NCBI RefSeq assembly: GCF_000756775.1
Contig: NZ_CCSF01000001.1
Coordinates: 1,984,001 to 2,048,000 of the forward strand
DNA: 64,000 bases
Origin: Pseudomonas saudiphocaensis
GTDB lineage: Bacteria > Pseudomonadota > Gammaproteobacteria > Pseudomonadales > Pseudomonadaceae
Direction: 5' to 3'
Shown in pieces: positions 20,690 to 32,492 of this stretch (positions within the stretch are counted from its first letter, which is position 1; each line of letters opens with the position of its first letter). The position numbers were made by a program, and so were the translations under genes. The notes under the pieces were generated by a model. That model was not told where the DNA came from. It was given only the letters and a program-made list of their open reading frames with translations, and did not search any database.

Positions 20690-20718
20690 TTCAGCCTCCG
20701 CCGTGCTTTCCGTATACT
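20690..20718 (+). promoter_or_regulatory. Possible sigma-70 promoter for the AhpA-like gene
   Basis: TATACT at 20713-20718 is a good -10 box. TTCAGC 17 bases upstream is a weak -35. They point at the gene starting at 20754. Confidence 0.3.
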
Positions 20719-20753
20719 GCGCGGCACTTTCCTTATGAGTAGAGCCGCGCTCT

Positions 20754-22280
20754 GTGAACCGGCCCGCATCCGTCAAGCCAGACAACTTCTTCCTGCTGAT
20801 CTACCGCGCGCTGCGCCAGCGTCGAATTCCGCTGGCGTTGCGGGTGGTCAGCCACACCCTGCTGCTGGTTACGCTGGCATTGCTGATCCATGCCTGGGTC
20901 ATGGGCATCCAGTACAAGAACGCCATGCAGCAGCAGGCCGACGCGCTCGGCCAGAGCCTGATCATGCAAACCGCAGCCTCGGCCACCGACCTGCTGGCAG
21001 CCAATGACATCCTCAGCCTCAATGTGCTGTTGAGCAACCTGGTGAAGAACCCGCTGGTGGCCCATGCGGCGATCTACAGCGTGGACAACCGGGTCATGGC
21101 CGAGTCCGGCTCCCGTCCCCAGCGCAACCTGCTTGGCAATGAAGAAGGCCTTTACTCCACACCCATCAGCTTCCAGGAAGTGATTGCCGGGCACTTGCGG
21201 ATCAGCCTTGACCTGCAGAAACTTCGCCAGCCGATGTCCATCAGCCTGCAGACCATGGGGCTGATCAGCCTGATCGTGCTGGTGATTTCGCTGGCGCTGA
21301 GCATGCGTCTGGGCCGACAGCTGTCAACGCCGCTGCTGCAACTGCGGGTATGGCTGCGTGACCCGGATGATCCGGCGCCGGGCGCAGCGCGCCAGGACGA
21401 GATCGGTGATCTGGCGCGGCAACTGCAAGCACGCCTGGTGCCGGAAGCCCCCGAGCCCGAAATCGAGCTCGATGACAGCCTGGGTGATGTCTACACAGCG
21501 GATTTCGAAGTGCCCACCCTGCCGCGCGCTGACGCACATTACGCCGACGACGGTGGTGCTGATGACAAGCTACGAACGGAAGAAGACTCTCGGCTGAGCA
21601 GTGCGGACGACTTTGACCCCTTCGATGACGACCCGCCCTTTGCTGAACCGCCACGCCCTGCGCCTTACATCGCGCCCGCGCCGCAACCGGTCATCGCCGG
21701 CAAGAGCGCCGTGCTGGCTATCCAGCTGGGTGCCCAGGAGCAACTGCGCCGGCTGCCCCGCCCCCGCCTAACCGAACTACTGCAACGCTACCGGGACAGC
21801 CTGCAGCAGGCGGCGACGCTCTATCAGGCCGAATTGCATACGCTCAACGATGGCAGCAGCCTGATGCTGTTTCACAGCCAGGACGATGAGCAGAACTACC
21901 TGACCCACGCTATCTGCTGCGGCGAGCTGATGCGCGCGCTCGGGCACGCCTTGCAGATCGAGGTGGCCGACACCGGCATTACCCTCAACCTGCAGCTGGG
22001 CCTGACTCAAGGTGAGGATCTGTACGATCTCAGCCAGGGCGATCTGCTGCTCAGCCAGCCAGCGCAGGCGGCACTGGAGATGTCCCTGCACAGCCGCAAC
22101 CTGCTGCTGATCGAGCGTGAAATTGGCAACGACCCGCTGATTCGCCAACGCGCCAGCATTCGCTCCATCGCCAGCCCAGAGGGCGCCTGCTGCGTCGAAC
22201 GCCTGCTCGAGCCCTACCCTTCGCTGCTCGAGCGGCAACTGACGCGCATGCGTGAGCTGCGCAACCGTAAGCTGGATTGA
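20754..22280 (+). CDS. AhpA/YtjB-like membrane protein with decayed cyclase-like domain
   Basis: 508 residues. The N-terminus resembles AhpA/YtjB (SMP) proteins: a cytoplasmic start, a helix at about 25-45 (HTLLLVTLALLIHAWVM), an extracytoplasmic sensor-like region with NDILSLNVLLSNLV, and a second helix near 165-185. A HAMP-like and acidic linker (about 200-300) follows. Residues about 310-490 have the layout of a class III nucleotide cyclase domain (ELHTLNDGSSLMLFHS, then LQLGLTQGEDLYDLS) but lack the paired metal-binding Asp residues, so it is probably inactive. The start is a GTG at 20754. This gene beside serB is conserved in Pseudomonas; function unknown. Confidence 0.7.
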   Translation: MNRPASVKPDNFFLLIYRALRQRRIPLALRVVSHTLLLVTLALLIHAWVMGIQYKNAMQQQADALGQSLIMQTAASATDLLAANDILSLNVLLSNLVKNPLVAHAAIYSVDNRVMAESGSRPQRNLLGNEEGLYSTPISFQEVIAGHLRISLDLQKLRQPMSISLQTMGLISLIVLVISLALSMRLGRQLSTPLLQLRVWLRDPDDPAPGAARQDEIGDLARQLQARLVPEAPEPEIELDDSLGDVYTADFEVPTLPRADAHYADDGGADDKLRTEEDSRLSSADDFDPFDDDPPFAEPPRPAPYIAPAPQPVIAGKSAVLAIQLGAQEQLRRLPRPRLTELLQRYRDSLQQAATLYQAELHTLNDGSSLMLFHSQDDEQNYLTHAICCGELMRALGHALQIEVADTGITLNLQLGLTQGEDLYDLSQGDLLLSQPAQAALEMSLHSRNLLLIEREIGNDPLIRQRASIRSIASPEGACCVERLLEPYPSLLERQLTRMRELRNRKLD

Positions 22281-22338
22281 CAACTGGGACTGAGAATTCG
22301 GCGCGCCCGGCTTTCACCTTCGACTAAGTCCCACCGGG

Positions 22339-22410
22339 CCACGGGCATGGCCCGTTCCCACAAAAAGCAAGCGGACTACCCTTCCGGTAGGAGCGGGCCA
22401 CGCCCGCGAA
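22339..22410. repeat. REP pair (inverse plus forward copy)
   Basis: An inverse copy at about 22339-22362 and a forward copy at 22387-22410, between convergent genes. The forward copy and its left flank are almost identical to a block near 29783-29825. Confidence 0.85.
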
Positions 22411-22420
22411 CAGGCCAGAC

Positions 22421-23113
22421 TCAGAAGCGAAACACTTCCAGATCCGTGCGGATCGGCTCGATGGCGTTGATGACCGGCTGTTGTGGCTCCGGTTTGGCGG
22501 GCGCCTTAACTACGGGATTGCTGCGCCTGACCGGCGCCTTTGCCGTGGCCAGTGGTTCGATTGCACCGGCTACCATTTCGCTAAGCCGCTGCAGCAGCAC
22601 GCTCTGAGCCCGCACCTGATCGGCGGTACTGCCCTGATGCTCTTCCTGCAGGCGTACCAGCCTACTCCCGTGGCGCTTGCCGTTGGCGTCCAGAAGTCGC
22701 CACTGAGCTTCGAGCACCGCCGGATGTTCGGGGCCGGAATCCAGGCGGGTGATATCGAGTTCGACCTGCACGTCAGGCTTGAAGCCTTTTCCGGGGTTGA
22801 GCTCCAGACGCTGGGTTTTCAGCCGCGAGGCCAGCTGGCGCAACAACAGCTGGTCAATGTTGCCCTGCAGGCTACCGGCCCAGCGCGCCTTCTGCCCTTC
22901 CGGGGCCAGGCTGCCATCGGGCAGGCGTTGCAGGAGCGCATCGTGCTGCAGGTAGTCCGCCAGCGTTACCGGGCCCAACAATACGGCCACCTGGCCTTCC
23001 TCGGCGGGGATCTCGGTAGTACCTGTATCAAGTCGGTACATGGGTACCGGCTGCGTCATGCAGCCGGCCAGGCTGGCACAGGCCAGCAATACTACAGTCG
23101 AGAAGCGCAACAC
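22421..23113 (-). CDS. PqiC-family outer-membrane lipoprotein (ABC-type transport auxiliary)
   Basis: About 230 residues with a lipoprotein signal: STVVLLACASLAGC, lipid cysteine near residue 18. The mature part has the PqiC/auxiliary lipoprotein pattern (MYRLDTG, VLLGPVTLADYLQ, LLLRQLASRL). PqiC subunits partner with MCE-domain lipid transporters such as PqiAB, but no pqiA or pqiB is adjacent, so this is an orphan. The start chosen is a GTG at 23113, directly before the signal peptide. The C-terminal tail (about 190-230) is Pro/Lys-rich. Confidence 0.8.
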   Translation of the reverse strand: MLRFSTVVLLACASLAGCMTQPVPMYRLDTGTTEIPAEEGQVAVLLGPVTLADYLQHDALLQRLPDGSLAPEGQKARWAGSLQGNIDQLLLRQLASRLKTQRLELNPGKGFKPDVQVELDITRLDSGPEHPAVLEAQWRLLDANGKRHGSRLVRLQEEHQGSTADQVRAQSVLLQRLSEMVAGAIEPLATAKAPVRRSNPVVKAPAKPEPQQPVINAIEPIRTDLEVFRF

Positions 23114-23333
23114 GTTCGTTTCTACCTCTACTCGCGACCGGCGCTTGTCAGCCGGACGACCGGCTGTATCGACGAATAGCCCCTCGCCGCCGCTCGGCTG
23201 CCGATCTTCTTCGAGTCGCAATGATGTGAAAGCCCGCTATCTTCCGTGAATTGAGCTACGGACGCCACCCTGCATACGTGAGCATTCCTTACTGCGTTCG
23301 CCCCTCGGCCACGCGGAAGCCCTTTAGCCGCAG

Positions 23334-23351
23334 GCGGCCTTTCAAGGCCGC
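23334..23351. terminator. Perfect GC inverted repeat downstream of parC
   Basis: GCGGCCTT-TC-AAGGCCGC lies 50 bases past the parC stop. It may act as a terminator for the parC-side transcript; no T-run follows on that strand. The rest of the 288-base gap (23114-23401) holds nothing else I recognise. Confidence 0.3.
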
Positions 23352-23401
23352 TCGCAACACCGCTTTGCTACGCGGGTAACTGCCTACTAGCGGCCTGCCA
23401 G

Positions 23402-25657
23402 TCATGTCGCCTCGACCAGCAGCCCATCCACTCGCTGGAAGCCACGCGGAAGCTTGTTACCGCGCCGGCCACGCTCGCCCTTGTAGTGCTCCAGATCGTC
23501 AGCACGCAGCGACAAGGTACGCTTGCCGGCCTGCAGCACCAGGGTCGCGCCAGCAGGCAGCACGGCGAGGTCGACCACATATTCCTCGCGGCTGGCCACC
23601 CGATCACCGGGAATGCCGATGATCTTGTTGCCCTTACCCTTGCCCAACTGCGGCAGATCGCGCACCGGGAATACCAGCAGGCGCCCCTCGGTGGTCACCG
23701 CCGCCAGCCAGTCTTCCTCGCGGCTGCCGAGCGGACGCGGGGCGATGACCCTGGCCCCGGCAGGCAGCGACAGCAGTGCCTTGCCGGCCTTGTTTTTGGC
23801 CTGCAGATCTTCGCCCTTGACCACAAAACCGTAGCCGGCATCCGAAGCGATCACATAGAGCGCATCGTCCTCTGGCAGCAGCACACATTCGAAAGCGGCA
23901 CCGGGCGGCGGCGTCAGGCGGCCGGTCAGCGGCTCGCCCTGGCCGCGTGCCGACGGCAACGAATGCGCCGCCAGCGAATAGCTGCGACCGGTGGAATCGA
24001 TAAATACCGCGTACTGGTTGGAGCGTCCGCCAGCGGCCGCCTTGAAGCCGTCGCCGGCCTTGTACGATAGCCCGGTGGCATCGATGTCGTGCCCCTTGGC
24101 GCAGCGTGCCCAACCCTTCTCGGAAATAACCACGGTTACCGGCTCGGACGGCAGCAACTCGTTTTCTGTCAGTGCACGCGCCTCGGCCCGCGCAACGATG
24201 GGCGAGCGACGATCGTCACCGTAGGTCTCGGCGTCTTCCAAAAGCTCCTTGCGCACCAGCTTCTTCAGCTTGGCTTCGCTGCCCAGCAGTGCCAGCAGCT
24301 TCTCGCGCTCCTTGGCCAGCTCGTCCTGCTCGCCGCGGATCTTCATTTCTTCCAGCCGCGCCAGCTGACGCAAGCGGGTATCCAGGATGTAGTCGGCCTG
24401 CAGCTCCGACAGCTCGAAGCGGGCCATCAGCACCGGCTTGGGCTGGTCCTCGGTACGGATGATATGGATCACCTCGTCGAGGTTGAGGAACGCCACCAAC
24501 AAGCCTTCCAACAGGTGCAGGCGCTTTTCCACCTTGTCCAGACGGAACTGCAAGCGGCGGCGCACGGTGCCGATGCGATAGGTCAGCCATTCGGACAGAA
24601 GCACTTGCAGGTTCTTTACCTGCGGCTTGCCGTCGAGACCGATGACGTTGGTGTTGACCCGGTAGCTGGACTCCAGATCGGTGGTAGCAAACAGGTGCTG
24701 CATCAGCTCGTCGGCATTGACCCGATTGGAGCGAGGAATGATGACGATACGGCACGGGTTCTCGTGGTCGGACTCATCACGCAGGTCGGCCACCATCGGC
24801 AGCTTCTTGGCCTGCATCTGCGCAGCGATTTGCTCCAGCACCTTGGCACCGGAAACCTGATGCGGCAGCGCGGTGACGACGATATCGCCATCATCGACCC
24901 GGTATACGGCACGCATGCGCACCGAGCCGCGGCCGGTTTCATAGATTTTCAGCAGGTCCGCACGCGGGGTGATGATCTCCGCCTCGGTCGGGTAATCCGG
25001 CCCCTGTACATGCTCGCAGAGCTGTTCGACCGTGGCCTTGGGTTCATCCAGCAAACGCACGCAGGCCGCGGCGACTTCGCGCAGGTTGTGCGGCGGCACG
25101 TCGGTGGCCATGCCCACGGCGATGCCGGTGGTGCCATTGAGCAGCAGATTGGGCAGGCGCGCCGGCAGGGTTGCCGGCTCATCCAGGGTGCCGTCGAAGT
25201 TCGGTACCCAGTCCACCGTACCCTGGCCCAGCTCCGACAGCAGGGTTTCGGAATAACGCGACAGCCGCGCCTCGGTATAACGCATGGCGGCGAAGGATTT
25301 CGGATCGTCCGGCGCACCCCAATTGCCCTGGCCATCGACCAGCGTATAGCGGTAGCTGAACGGCTGCGCCATCAGCACCATGGCTTCGTAGCAGGCGGAA
25401 TCGCCGTGAGGGTGGAACTTGCCGAGCACGTCGCCCACGGTACGCGCCGACTTCTTGTGCTTGGCGTCGGCGTTCAGGCCGAGTTCGCTCATGGCGTAGA
25501 CGATGCGCCGCTGCACCGGCTTCAAGCCGTCGCCGACATGCGGCAGGGCGCGGTCCATGATCACGTACATGGAATAGTTGAGATAGGCCTGCTCGGTGAA
25601 GTCGGCGAGGGAGCGACGCTCCACACCGTCCAGGCTCAGGTCGAGAATATCGCTCAT
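23402..25657 (-). CDS. parC: DNA topoisomerase IV subunit A
   Basis: The DNA-cleaving subunit of topoisomerase IV, which decatenates daughter chromosomes. It is 751 residues, normal length. The catalytic tyrosine is Y128 in [11 protein letters not shown]. The quinolone-resistance region reads [12 protein letters not shown] with Ser87 and Glu91, the wild-type, quinolone-sensitive residues. The C-terminal 250 residues form the beta-pinwheel domain. Its start overlaps the stop of the upstream protease gene by 4 bases. Confidence 0.97.
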   Translation of the reverse strand: MSDILDLSLDGVERRSLADFTEQAYLNYSMYVIMDRALPHVGDGLKPVQRRIVYAMSELGLNADAKHKKSARTVGDVLGKFHPHGDSACYEAMVLMAQPFSYRYTLVDGQGNWGAPDDPKSFAAMRYTEARLSRYSETLLSELGQGTVDWVPNFDGTLDEPATLPARLPNLLLNGTTGIAVGMATDVPPHNLREVAAACVRLLDEPKATVEQLCEHVQGPDYPTEAEIITPRADLLKIYETGRGSVRMRAVYRVDDGDIVVTALPHQVSGAKVLEQIAAQMQAKKLPMVADLRDESDHENPCRIVIIPRSNRVNADELMQHLFATTDLESSYRVNTNVIGLDGKPQVKNLQVLLSEWLTYRIGTVRRRLQFRLDKVEKRLHLLEGLLVAFLNLDEVIHIIRTEDQPKPVLMARFELSELQADYILDTRLRQLARLEEMKIRGEQDELAKEREKLLALLGSEAKLKKLVRKELLEDAETYGDDRRSPIVARAEARALTENELLPSEPVTVVISEKGWARCAKGHDIDATGLSYKAGDGFKAAAGGRSNQYAVFIDSTGRSYSLAAHSLPSARGQGEPLTGRLTPPPGAAFECVLLPEDDALYVIASDAGYGFVVKGEDLQAKNKAGKALLSLPAGARVIAPRPLGSREEDWLAAVTTEGRLLVFPVRDLPQLGKGKGNKIIGIPGDRVASREEYVVDLAVLPAGATLVLQAGKRTLSLRADDLEHYKGERGRRGNKLPRGFQRVDGLLVEAT

Positions 25658-26180
25658 GGTCGATCCGTGGCGTGTTGGCGCAGCACCAGAGTGCCGGCGC
25701 GCTGGGTGAATTCGAGTTGTTTCAGGGCACTCATGCCCAGCAATATCTGTTCGCTGTCAAAGCCCGGCGCAACGATGGCACGTACGTCGCGCAGGACGAT
25801 GTCACCTATGCTCAGGCTGTCGAGCACCGTGCGATAACCGGTGGTCTGGCCGTTGGCCGTCTGCAGCAGAATCGGCGCACCGCGCTCAAGCCCCAGCTTG
25901 CTGGCGACCTCAGCCGGAATGGCGACATCGGTGGCGCCGGTATCCAGCAGAAACACCGCCGCTTCGCCATTGATCCGCCCGCTGGCAACGAAATGACCCT
26001 GGACATTGCTTTCCAGCAGCACTTCGATATGCCCGCTGCCGACATGCGAAACGGGTTGCTGGTTGGGATTGAAGCGGCTCTGCTCCCAGTCGGCGAAAAA
26101 TCTTGTCGCCAGCAGGATGCCTATTCCCCAAGCCAGTACCAGCATGACCCGGCCGGCACGACGACCCGCAGGCTGGCTCA

Positions 26181-26181
<1 letters not shown>
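25654..26181 (-). CDS. Membrane-anchored retropepsin-like aspartic protease
   Basis: 175 residues: an N-terminal membrane helix (about 11-30) followed by one retroviral-type aspartic protease domain. The active site is [13 protein letters not shown] with D80, and the second hydrophobic-GxD/N-like motif is near the C-terminus ([12 protein letters not shown]). This is the TIGR02281-type clan AA family of proteobacteria, which would need to dimerise to be active. Substrate unknown. It lies inside the parE-parC run, overlapping parC by 4 bases and the esterase gene by one base. Confidence 0.85.
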
Positions 26182-29068
<2,887 letters not shown>

Positions 29069-29686
29069 TTAGAGATCGGAGAAATCGACTTCGATAAATT
29101 CAGCCGGCGCAAATCCGGCAAACGCCAGCAACGCCGGAATCCGCTCGGCAAAGCCCTGAAATCCGTGATCGCCGCCCGCCTGAATGCGTAACGCGCAGCC
29201 ACGATAGAATTCCACCGCATCGCGGTAATCCAACGTCTCGTCGCCGGTCTGCAACCAGACCTGATAACGCTCGGCATCCTGCGGCGGCGCCACTTCCAGT
29301 TCCGCCAGAGCGGCGATGTGATCCTGGGTGAGCTCCCAGACTTCACCGGTATAAAGGTTGGTCTGCGGACCGAGATAACCGTCGAAACGGCGATGCGGCG
29401 TCACCGCTGGATTGATCAGCAAAGCCTTGAGCCCGTGACGCTCGGCAAGGTGCGTCGCATAGTAGCCGCCGAGCGAACTGCCGACCAGCACGGGACGCCC
29501 CAACTCGGCGATGGCCGTCTCAAGCTGAGCGATGGCCTGGCGCGGATGATGATGCAACGCCGGCACCTGCAGTCGCGCGCTCATCCCGATACGCTCCAGC
29601 GCAGCCGTCAGCTGGCTCGCCTTGTGCGAAAGTGGAGAGCTATTGAGGCCGTGCAGATAAAGAATCGAAGACGGGCAACTGGACAT
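29069..29686 (-). CDS. YqiA/YcfP-type alpha/beta hydrolase
   Basis: 205 residues. It starts with the family phrase ILYLHGLNSSP and has the nucleophile elbow VGSSLGGYYAT (Ser71). The Asp (about 156, TGDETLDY) and His (about 174, GGDHGFQGF) complete the triad. Cytosolic esterase of unknown substrate, conserved upstream of parE in gammaproteobacteria, here 18 bases before it. Confidence 0.88.
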   Translation of the reverse strand: MSSCPSSILYLHGLNSSPLSHKASQLTAALERIGMSARLQVPALHHHPRQAIAQLETAIAELGRPVLVGSSLGGYYATHLAERHGLKALLINPAVTPHRRFDGYLGPQTNLYTGEVWELTQDHIAALAELEVAPPQDAERYQVWLQTGDETLDYRDAVEFYRGCALRIQAGGDHGFQGFAERIPALLAFAGFAPAEFIEVDFSDL

Positions 29687-29800
29687 GGATACAGTTCATC
29701 GAAAAGGACTAAGGCTACAAGGCGCCCACCCGCTCCTGCAACCCGAACGCAATCAGCCCACCGTTACCATCGTCACTAAAAGCAAGCGGACTACCTTCCG

Positions 29801-30163
29801 GTAGGAGCGGGCCACGCCCGCGAACAAAACCCACACCCCAGCGCGGAACCCTTCACGGGCATGGCCAGTTCCCACGAAAAGCTAGCGAGCTGCACTCCCC
29901 TGTAGGAGCGGGCCATGCCCGCGAACAGCGCAGGCCCCTTCACGGGCACGGCCCGTTCCCACGAAAAGCTAGCGAGCTGCACTCCCCTGTGGGAGCGAGC
30001 CATGCCCGCGAACAAAACCCATACCCCAGCGCAGGCCCCTTCACGGGCATGGCCCGTTCCCACGAAAAGCAGGCGGGCTGCATGCCTCTGTAGGAGCTGG
30101 TCACGCCCGCGAACGAAACCCACACCCCAGCGCGGCCCCTTCACGGGCATGGCCCGTTCCCAC
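29801..30163. repeat. REP array, four units, between YqiA gene and cpdA
   Basis: This fills most of the 493-base gap 29687-30179. Forward copies of GGAGCG-GGCCATGCC-CGCGAA begin near 29801, 29902, 29989 and 30090, each followed by an inverse copy. The spacing is about 101, 87 and 101 bases. The spacer between pairs is itself repeated (AACAAAACCCACACCCCAGC). Short open frames inside are artefacts of the repeat. Confidence 0.9.
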
Positions 30164-30179
30164 AAAAAGCTAGCGGGGA

Positions 30180-30995
30180 CTAATATCCCTCGATGCTGTA
30201 GTCCACCCCGAAGTCCACGCCTTCCACCCGCGACACGCCGGTTTCGAGCTGGCCGTCAGTATGCAACCGCAGCCAGCGATAGCCGGGGGCGAGTGTGTCT
30301 ACCTGGAATTTTTCACTGCCAGCGGCGAACTGCACGCCGGTAGACGGCGAGGCCAGCAGCCGCACGCCGTTGCGCTGGCCATCGAATTCCTGGTGGATGT
30401 GGCCCCAGAGCAGGGCTCTGACATTGGGGTGGCGATCCAGCACTTTGAATAGCGCCTCGCTATTGTGCAGGCCGATCTGGTCCATCCATTGACTGCCGAT
30501 GGATACCGGATGGTGATGCAGGCAAATCAGATGGTGCCTGTCCGGCGCTTCCTGCAAGGCGCGCTCAAGCAATTCAAGCTGCTCGCTGCTCAGCATGCCG
30601 AAAACCGACCCGGGCACCAGCGTATCGAGCATCACCACACGCCAGGCACCGATATCGAGGACCGGCGCCATCAGCTCACTGCCTTGCGTGACCTGCTGCA
30701 TCGCCGCCAACTCGTCATGGTTGCCGGGGCACCAGCGCGCAGGCGCCTGGATGGGTTCGCAGAGCGTACGGAAAAGTTCGTAGGAGGCTGTAGAGCCATC
30801 CTGGGACAGGTCGCCTGTCGCCAGAATCAGGTCTACACGGGGCTGTTCATCGAGTACTCGCTCGACGACGCGCTGCAGTCCTTCGGCCGTGTCCATGCCC
30901 AATAGCCTGTCGCTCGCTTCGGCGAACAGATGGCTATCGGTCAGCTGCACAAGCAGAACCGAATCGGTCTTAGCGGTAAGAGATTGGACAGGCAA
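30180..30995 (-). CDS. cpdA: 3',5'-cyclic AMP phosphodiesterase CpdA
   Basis: Class III metallophosphoesterase hydrolysing cAMP; in P. aeruginosa CpdA limits cAMP signalling through Vfr. It is 271 residues. Metal ligands are visible in order: LTDSHL (D20 and H22), TGDLSQDG (D62), CPGNHDE (N92 and H93), LHHHPVS, and LLWGHIHQEF. The start is a TTG at 30995 with a strong AAAGGAG about eight bases upstream. The 220 bases upstream of it hold nothing I recognise. Confidence 0.93.
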   Translation of the reverse strand: MPVQSLTAKTDSVLLVQLTDSHLFAEASDRLLGMDTAEGLQRVVERVLDEQPRVDLILATGDLSQDGSTASYELFRTLCEPIQAPARWCPGNHDELAAMQQVTQGSELMAPVLDIGAWRVVMLDTLVPGSVFGMLSSEQLELLERALQEAPDRHHLICLHHHPVSIGSQWMDQIGLHNSEALFKVLDRHPNVRALLWGHIHQEFDGQRNGVRLLASPSTGVQFAAGSEKFQVDTLAPGYRWLRLHTDGQLETGVSRVEGVDFGVDYSIEGY

Positions 30996-31215
30996 AACCC
31001 CGTCTCCTTTGCCCGGATGACGGGAGGAATTATGGTTGCAGGTGATCGCGAGTTAAACCGCGCATTGCGGGCGTGGGTCACAGATAGACCGTTTTGTCCA
31101 AGTGACATACCGGCTCACCCAACCGCTCACGATGCCCCTTTCAGGCATGTCACTTTGCCATTACCCGGCAAGGAAATACAGCCGAAATTCAGGCCGCAAC
31201 CCTAAACCAAGCGCC

Positions 31216-31662
31216 CTAGAGCACTGGTTCCAGCTCATACCCACAGGCCAGGCAATGTCCCAGCCATTCACCAAGAAACAGGTTGAGCTGGTTCTTCTCG
31301 TTGGGCTGATGCATATGCGCATTGGGGTAGGGATAAATGCCGCGAAAGCGTCGCGCATTTTCTGCGCTGATCACCTCGGCCATGCGCGCATCGTGATAGA
31401 CCCGCACCTCCATCCGCGGTGCCGGCAACCAGGGCAGGCAGTGCTCCTGAGTGATACGCAGCGTGCTGGTATAAGGACAGTTCTCCACCACCTGCAGCAC
31501 CAGCACGCCCAGCAGTCGATCCCCTTGGCTCATTGCTATACGGCGCACATCGGGCTGGTCGCGCATATCGGGTAGCAACTGCATAAGCCGAACATAGTTC
31601 GCCTCACAGGCCGACTGCAATTCCAGCAGATCGACACGATAGCGCTCGCGCTTCACCCTCAT
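31216..31662 (-). CDS. DUF1249 family protein
   Basis: 148 residues, cytosolic, no known catalytic motif. Recognised by family phrases such as YRVDLLELQSACEANYVRLM near the start, SRLGVHYHDARMAEV-like YHDARMAEVI, and YPNAHMHQPNEKNQLN near the end. Its ATG overlaps the nudF stop by 4 bases (ATGA), and the pairing nudF-DUF1249-cpdA is conserved in gammaproteobacteria. Function unknown. Confidence 0.85.
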   Translation of the reverse strand: MRVKRERYRVDLLELQSACEANYVRLMQLLPDMRDQPDVRRIAMSQGDRLLGVLVLQVVENCPYTSTLRITQEHCLPWLPAPRMEVRVYHDARMAEVISAENARRFRGIYPYPNAHMHQPNEKNQLNLFLGEWLGHCLACGYELEPVL

Positions 31663-32276
31663 GCCCAGGCCTCCCTGACTTCATCGCGGTTCAAGGCCAG
31701 CCATTGCAGGGCAATGATGGTTGCAGCGTTGTCGATGCTACCGTCTCGCAAGGCAGCCAGCGCAGTATCCAGCGGCCAAACCATCGCGCGAATATCCTCG
31801 CCTTCCTCTTCCAGACCAAACACGCCGCCTGCACCCAGGCTGCTGCAGCGCCCCACATAGAGATGAATGCGCTCGGTGCTGCCGCCCGGCGAGGGGTAAT
31901 AAGCGGTGACCGGCCAGAGTTCACCGATCTCCAGCCCGGCTTCTTCCACGGCTTCGCGGCGGGCCACTTCTTCGGGTTGCTCGTCCTTGTCAATCAGGCC
32001 GGCTACGGTTTCCACCAGCCATGGGCTGTCGCCGCGCGCCATAGCGCCCATACGGAACTGTTCGACCAGTACCACCTCGTCGCGCTGCGGGTCGTAAGGC
32101 AGCACGCACACGGCATCGTGACGCACAAAAAGCTCGCGCTCGATTTCTGCGCCCATGCCGCCTCGGAACAATCGATGACGCAGCCGGAAGCGATCCAGGT
32201 TATAGAAACCGCTGAAACAGCGATCCCGCTGGATAATTTCCACGTCATCGGGCCCGGCTTTGAAAATCTCGGTCAT
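31659..32276 (-). CDS. nudF: ADP-ribose pyrophosphatase (Nudix hydrolase)
   Basis: Hydrolyses ADP-ribose to AMP and ribose-5-phosphate. It is 205 residues, as usual. The complete Nudix box is at about 99-121 (GLIDKDE, then REAVEEAGL: G-x5-E-x7-REUxEExGU). The preceding FRMGAMARGDSPWLVETVAG is typical of the NudF group. First of a short operon with the DUF1249 gene. Confidence 0.92.
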   Translation of the reverse strand: MTEIFKAGPDDVEIIQRDRCFSGFYNLDRFRLRHRLFRGGMGAEIERELFVRHDAVCVLPYDPQRDEVVLVEQFRMGAMARGDSPWLVETVAGLIDKDEQPEEVARREAVEEAGLEIGELWPVTAYYPSPGGSTERIHLYVGRCSSLGAGGVFGLEEEGEDIRAMVWPLDTALAALRDGSIDNAATIIALQWLALNRDEVREAWA

Positions 32277-32492
32277 TGCACACTCACATATCGGTTATTC
32301 CGGGACGCGAAGCGCCACAGAAAAGACATCGCCGTCACTGCGTGAGCGGTCTGAAGGTTATCCTAGCGCGCCAGATGCTCGCGTGCAGCCTATTGCGACC
32401 AGCAACCACGGAATGAAACAGCGGGCTGGTGCGTGCAGAACTTCACAGGCTGCCCAGACTCGAAACCGCAGCGTAGGACCAGAGGAAACCGG

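Noticed and set aside
25309-25407. Quinolone-resistance change in ParC
   Set aside because: Ser87 and Glu91 are the usual sensitive residues.
24089-25837. 582-codon plus-strand frame opposite parC
   Set aside because: Entirely antisense to the catalytic gene; composition is the His/Gln/Arg-rich type expected from reverse reading of GC-rich codons.
29801-30163. Small proteins encoded in the REP arrays
   Set aside because: Peptides such as MARSHKKS or GTGHARE recur in many arrays and frames because the palindrome has no stops. No ribosome-binding sites or conservation.
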